This document shows, piece by piece, positions 59,651 to 64,000 of a stretch of 64,000 nt of DNA. This DNA comes from Fennellomyces sp. T-0311. Its lineage: Eukaryota; Mucoromycota; Mucoromycetes; Mucorales; Lichtheimiaceae. Each line of letters begins with the position of its first letter. The stretch's first letter is position 1. The position numbers were made by a program, and so were the translations under genes. The notes beneath the pieces were generated by a model. It was not told the DNA's origin and did no database searches. It saw nothing but the letters and a program-made list of their open reading frames with translations. Location: the NCBI GenBank assembly GCA_025266875.1, contig JALLLT010000001.1, positions 1,178,001 to 1,242,000 on the forward strand, written 5' to 3'.

Positions 59651-62600
59651 CACTTTATATTTATCAGTGTACACGCATATATATATCCTCCCTTCGTCGA
59701 TTGTACCATTATTTAACGTCTCATATATATATATATTACTCCTTATCGCCCTCTCACTGCATTATCACTCCTATACCGTGGTTCTAATAGCTATTTCAGC
59801 AGTCAACGAATAAATTATTTTTCACTGACAGACGCTTGTTACTGTTCAGTGTATCACAGTGTACGTAGTAGTAAGCACACAGAAGATATTGTTATACAAT
59901 TTAAGAATTACGTAGCAGCTACATCTCTCTCCCTCATAAGTACTTGATGGTTTTTTAAGTGTAGAACGCATAGCATAATACATGGTGAGCCAAAACAGTA
60001 CCTGTGTCTTTTGAAAAGAATGGCGAAGTATATATATTATCGTAATAGCAACTTTAACGATATGATATGATACGATGTGATGTCGTGATCTATTGTGCTT
60101 CTACATTTTCTTACACAGGCCAATGAAGTGTATGCTCATTGGGATAGCCCACATTAAGTACCTCGTCGCTTTACGTATACGCAAAGCTATATACCTACGC
60201 CACACTCTAGCTGAACTCTACGCTTGTTGTTTCCAAAACTTGAATATATATGACGGTAATGCCCATATCATTGCTTGTTCTTAAATGGTATGAATCTTTA
60301 TATACTCTCTATCGATAGAAACAAGATGACTGAGATGCCGCTTTTTAATTATTACAGCGTGCTATCGTCATAAGTACTACATCTCTTCCCAAAACTAATT
60401 TACAGCGTAGCACTTCACCGATCTGTGATAATATTCAGACGGAAACACAAAGTGTTTGTTCAGCAATTGATCAGATGTCATGTATAATGTGTACAAGAAA
60501 ATATAACGTGACCGTAAAAAAGTGTTGAGCTCCTCCAATTTTTTTTTTGATAATACTCGAACTTGCTTTTTGTCTGTAAACTTTTTCATTTTAAAATCGA
60601 TGACCATTACCTAAAGGTGCTTGGGGCTACACCATCAACGAAGCATAATATGATGTCTTGAGGCTTGAGTTTCTTCAATGGCTGAGGAACCTATCCAGGT
60701 TAGCTCTTGCCGTCGTATATGAGCACATTATCACTTGCAACGCTAAATCATGAAGCAAAAAATTGTTCTGCTTTATACACTATCAAGTTCTCATTTTTTT
60801 GTAATCCTTCTTTACGCGCGATCTTCAGTCAAAAGCATATCGTTTCACTATACGAAAGCAACATCGATCATCTTGAACAACAAGGTACCTGTTTGCAAAA
60901 AGGCATTTACGCAAGTTTAGGATCCTAGACATCCACAGGGAATTGCTACCGGTCATCTTCCAAGTTCAAGCGGAAAGGTGTACGGCTACCTCTTAGATAT
61001 AACGATCACTACAGACAAGTCAACAAGAGTTTTATATCCGTTACACCGTGCTCAAACGTGACCGTCTCATTAATCACTTTTTGCACACGCGGTCCATATG
61101 TTCGCGAAGCAAAATCGCTACAATATAATTAGCATGTCTCAAATGCCATCGAAAGGCAGTTTGCTGCCGAAAAATAACTACACTGACTAATGATTACGTT
61201 CATTTCCACTAGGAACCGTAGACTTCAATATTTACTACTGATTTGGAATATGCACACAGTCGCAACTTAACTTCATCGCTGATGTTTATACTGTTACCCA
61301 CAATCCTTCAATAAACGTTATTACGCTTTTTTGCTTCCACTATACATGTAAAAATGTAATCTCGTCAGGCCGTTCTAGCTTTTTGCTTCTGAGTCCGGTG
61401 ATGTGCCTGTGGGTGATCTCGGCAAGAACCCGTAGCATAATCTACAGGCATATTATAGTACAACGACAGCCACTATAATCACGGCATTGGCATATGCGGG
61501 TAAAGATACTGACAACTGCAGAATCTCATCACACGTTCACCGTACACTGGTGTCCTTACGCACATCAAGAAACAAATCGAAGCATATCAAACAGTTCGAA
61601 AGGTCAAACGATTGGTACAGTACCGCCAGTGTCATATACTAAAAAAATCTTGATACGCACGTACTTGCGGCAACGGCCTGATTCTCAGGAATTTATATTC
61701 CACATCCTTGACGGGCATCGTCGATCATGAAAGCCTGTCGTCTGCTGGTGTTTCATAGCTTCACTAAGCACTGTTGTCGCCAACTTATGTCCATTCTATT
61801 ATTCAAATATTTACTCGTTTACTATATACATACATACGTGCTCGTTCAATAAACGAGTGATGTGGAATGTCGCAAAGAAAAGATACGTAGAGCGATAGTC
61901 GGCACTTGTTCTCTATGTACAGCAGATGAGATATCATCACATACAATGTTGCATTTTTATGGATTAAGCAGCGTAGGGTTTGTCAATGTGTGTTCTGGAT
62001 AGCTGTGTGGTGATATACTTCTAGGCTATTATAGCTTGTCCTACCAAGCGCGTTGCTACTTCAGTGTACATGCGCATATCGAACATAGTCGCAGATGGTG
62101 ACATTTTTAAATTTAACTGTGCTACCTTTCACCAGCAATATTGCGGAATAAAAATCCCGTTGATCGGCGTATTAACAGTCGTCTACTATGCTATCTCGCA
62201 AGAAAGAGCTGTAAGCCAGTGACAGGATTGTTTAAACAGTTCAAGCTTGCTCATTGCAAGAGTGATGTTTCAGAAATTCATAAAGTATCGCCTCGTTGTC
62301 GGCAGCCTATACTTTTAAGCGCTGCGACAAACAAAGAATCTGTACCCAGTAGAAAGCTCTATAAATATCAAGAAGTCTGTGCAACACTACTTGTGGATGC
62401 ATTATATTTAGCAGGGTGATAGACTAGGTGGAACAAGCTGGATAATGCGATCATAGTCTCAAAGATGTGAGAGAATGAGATTGTGAGTGATATATATATA
62501 TAAGTAGATCATTAAAGAGACGCCGGGACGGTTACTTCATTGTAATTAGTGGCAATTCGCTTGGCAGAGCATGGTTAAGGAGGAGTAATTCATTTATTGC

Positions 62601-63286
62601 AGCGATCTCAGGCCGATATCTTGTATGCATTCAAATTGCAGCAAGCTGATCTGCAGGCTTTTATGGATAAACATGGCGATCATTTATACAAGCCATGGTC
62701 CGGAATAGCTGTGGTTCTGAGACTCTCCTGGCGCTTCATTAGGCGGGTTCCGAGACAGCAATAGATAAGGGTCACACAAGGCTGGTCCACGAATAGAAGT
62801 CAGAGAAAGGAGCACAGTTGGCAGGCCGATGGGAGGCTTGGGATGATTGCGGCATTGGAGGGTTAGTGGACAATGCAGCCGATGGGATCTTCCGAGAAGC
62901 TCAAGTGAATGTGAAACAGGGTTCACGGTCGTTCTGTCCGACTGAAAATAAAAAGACTAGCGCATGGCTGGCGACCCCTTGCATATGGAATATCATGCGG
63001 GCTCAGCAAGCGCAGTGGAGGCTCACGAAGCCGGACAGTGGGTCGAGGGGAGGCGGTTTTGGGTTCATAGCACCGCAAATAGACTTTTTTAGTGCGACGA
63101 TTCGAATGAAGAAAGACCCATGGACACTCACACATCCAACCACATTTTGAAAGTCAACTCGTTCTCGCCTTCCCAATTCGCGCTTCTCTTTCTTTTTTCT
63201 TTCACCCCTTCCAAGCCCAAACGGTCGTTTCCCCGCCAAATTATCTTTTTCGGTCGTTCCTTTCTTCCGCAACAGACTAGAAAGTC
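59651..63286. other. Gene-poor AT-rich region
   Basis: About 3.6 kb between the permease 3' end and the last gene. It includes short TA-rich runs (for example 59722-59736 and 62491-62503) and a small hairpin near 61842-61858 (CTCGTT, short loop, AACGAG). Open frames of 60-110 codons occur but lack motifs. From about 63120 a pyrimidine-rich tract precedes the last gene and is probably its promoter and 5' UTR. Confidence 0.45.
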
Positions 63287-64000
63287 ATGGAACACGACCT
63301 CGAAACTCTGGAACATCAAACGGCTCCAGAGAGCACCCGTGGTCTGTTTGACCCTCCAGAACAGAACGTAAGTTTTTCGAGCGAGTGGGAGAATTGGGAA
63401 TGGGAGCACAAAAAAAAGAAGGCGAATGCTCATTGCAACACTCCGCATGGCCCCACTTGCAGCCCCCACCCCCTTTATCTACTCGCAGTGCCGATAAGCG
63501 TCGCTCGTTCCATGTCCTTGGCCCGGTCGACAATTCCCGGTCGAGACAGCAGCAGCAACACAACCACCAGCGTGGCCATCAGCGTAGCAAGTCCGCTATC
63601 ACGTCCGATATGCTGTCCAATCAAAACGGAAGCCGTCGGAATACAAACTTTGGGTTACATACCTTGGCGGAGGAAGAGGATGGCCATCACAGGAGAAGGC
63701 AGCAGCAACAACAGCAGCAGCAGCGCGATGAGCAGTCGGTCACCGTGGACTCGCTCAAGGACATGATCAACACCCTCAAGACCCTGCCCGCCTACTCGAA
63801 CGAGGAGAGCAGCACCGCTGGAAGTCGCAGAAACAGTCGGAAGCATCAATCACTTAATAATTTCGGACTTCCTCAGGGCACTAGACGTTTGTCGTACAAC
63901 GGCTCGAGCAACTTTCGCAACAGCAGCAATGGCATCGACATCCAGTCCGTCTTGCCGATCCCCTCAGCCGAGGAGAAGGCCGATCGTCGTCGCAGCAGTG
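63287..64000 (+). CDS. Unrecognised Q/S/R-rich protein, 5' part only
   Basis: Exon 1 (63287-63367) begins MEHDLETLEHQTAPESTRGL and ends in a GTAAGT donor. It joins in frame to exon 2 (from 63463, after TTGCAG), which starts PPPPLSTRSADKRRSFHVLG and runs off the window. A later acceptor at 63488 would shift the frame, so the 63461-63462 AG is preferred. The visible part of about 205 aa is low-complexity: poly-Q (HHRRRQQQQQQQQQRDEQ), many RRxS-type sites (SGSRRNS- and KRRSF-like motifs that basophilic kinases such as PKA favour), and a short conserved-looking helix SVTVDSLKDMINTLKTLPAY. No domain is recognised. A regulated cytoplasmic or RNA-binding protein is only a guess. Confidence 0.65.

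Overview
The window looks like nuclear DNA of a filamentous fungus, most likely an early-diverging mould of the Mucoromycota (Mucorales type). This rests on intron-rich genes (introns of about 48-80 bp, GTAAGT-type donors and YAG acceptors), fungal-type RHO1 exchange factors with DEP, DH, PH and CNH domains, a CDC11-class septin, a GABA/choline-type permease, and AT-rich gene-poor stretches. The species cannot be named from sequence alone. All functional calls come from reading the translations; no database was searched.

Layout. 0.2-5.7 kb: GLE1 (+) tail-to-tail with gamma-tubulin complex component 3 (-). 6.0-7.7 kb: first copy (A) of a mobile-looking NUMOD4/HNH endonuclease gene (-). 9.1-12.0 kb: 6-phosphogluconate dehydrogenase (-) and a PTRHD1-type peptidyl-tRNA hydrolase (-). 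12.3-26.8 kb: two ROM2-like RhoGEF paralogues pointing away from each other, around a RING/TRAF zinc-finger gene. 27.2-30.5 kb: mitochondrial RsfS-type ribosome silencing factor (-), a small C2H2 factor (-) and mitochondrial ribosomal protein uL30m (+). 32.4-34.1 kb: second, inverted copy (B) of the NUMOD4/HNH gene (+). 36.6-39.9 kb: a low-complexity Q/S/P-rich protein (+) and a transmembrane protein disulfide isomerase (-). 39.9-46.0 kb: a gene-poor block with an 840-bp inverted repeat, a tRNA-Thr relic, a telomere-like motif and an unexplained structured segment. 46.0-51.5 kb: short-chain dehydrogenase (+), Rab6/Ypt6 GTPase (-) and septin (-). 54.1-59.7 kb: PPR protein (-) and amino-acid permease (+). 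63.3 kb to the end: start of an unrecognised Q/S/R-rich gene.

Functional themes. Several genes belong to polarity and trafficking (two RhoGEFs, septin, Rab6, GCP3). Three serve mitochondrial gene expression (RsfS, uL30m, PPR). Their proximity need not mean co-regulation.

The most unusual signal is the pair of NUMOD4/HNH genes. Both are intact, both share an identically placed 54-bp spliceosomal intron, and their proteins are nearly identical except for a few sharply bounded patches where about half the residues differ, although the intron is almost identical. The second is the large, recent inverted repeat at 40.4-42.9 kb.
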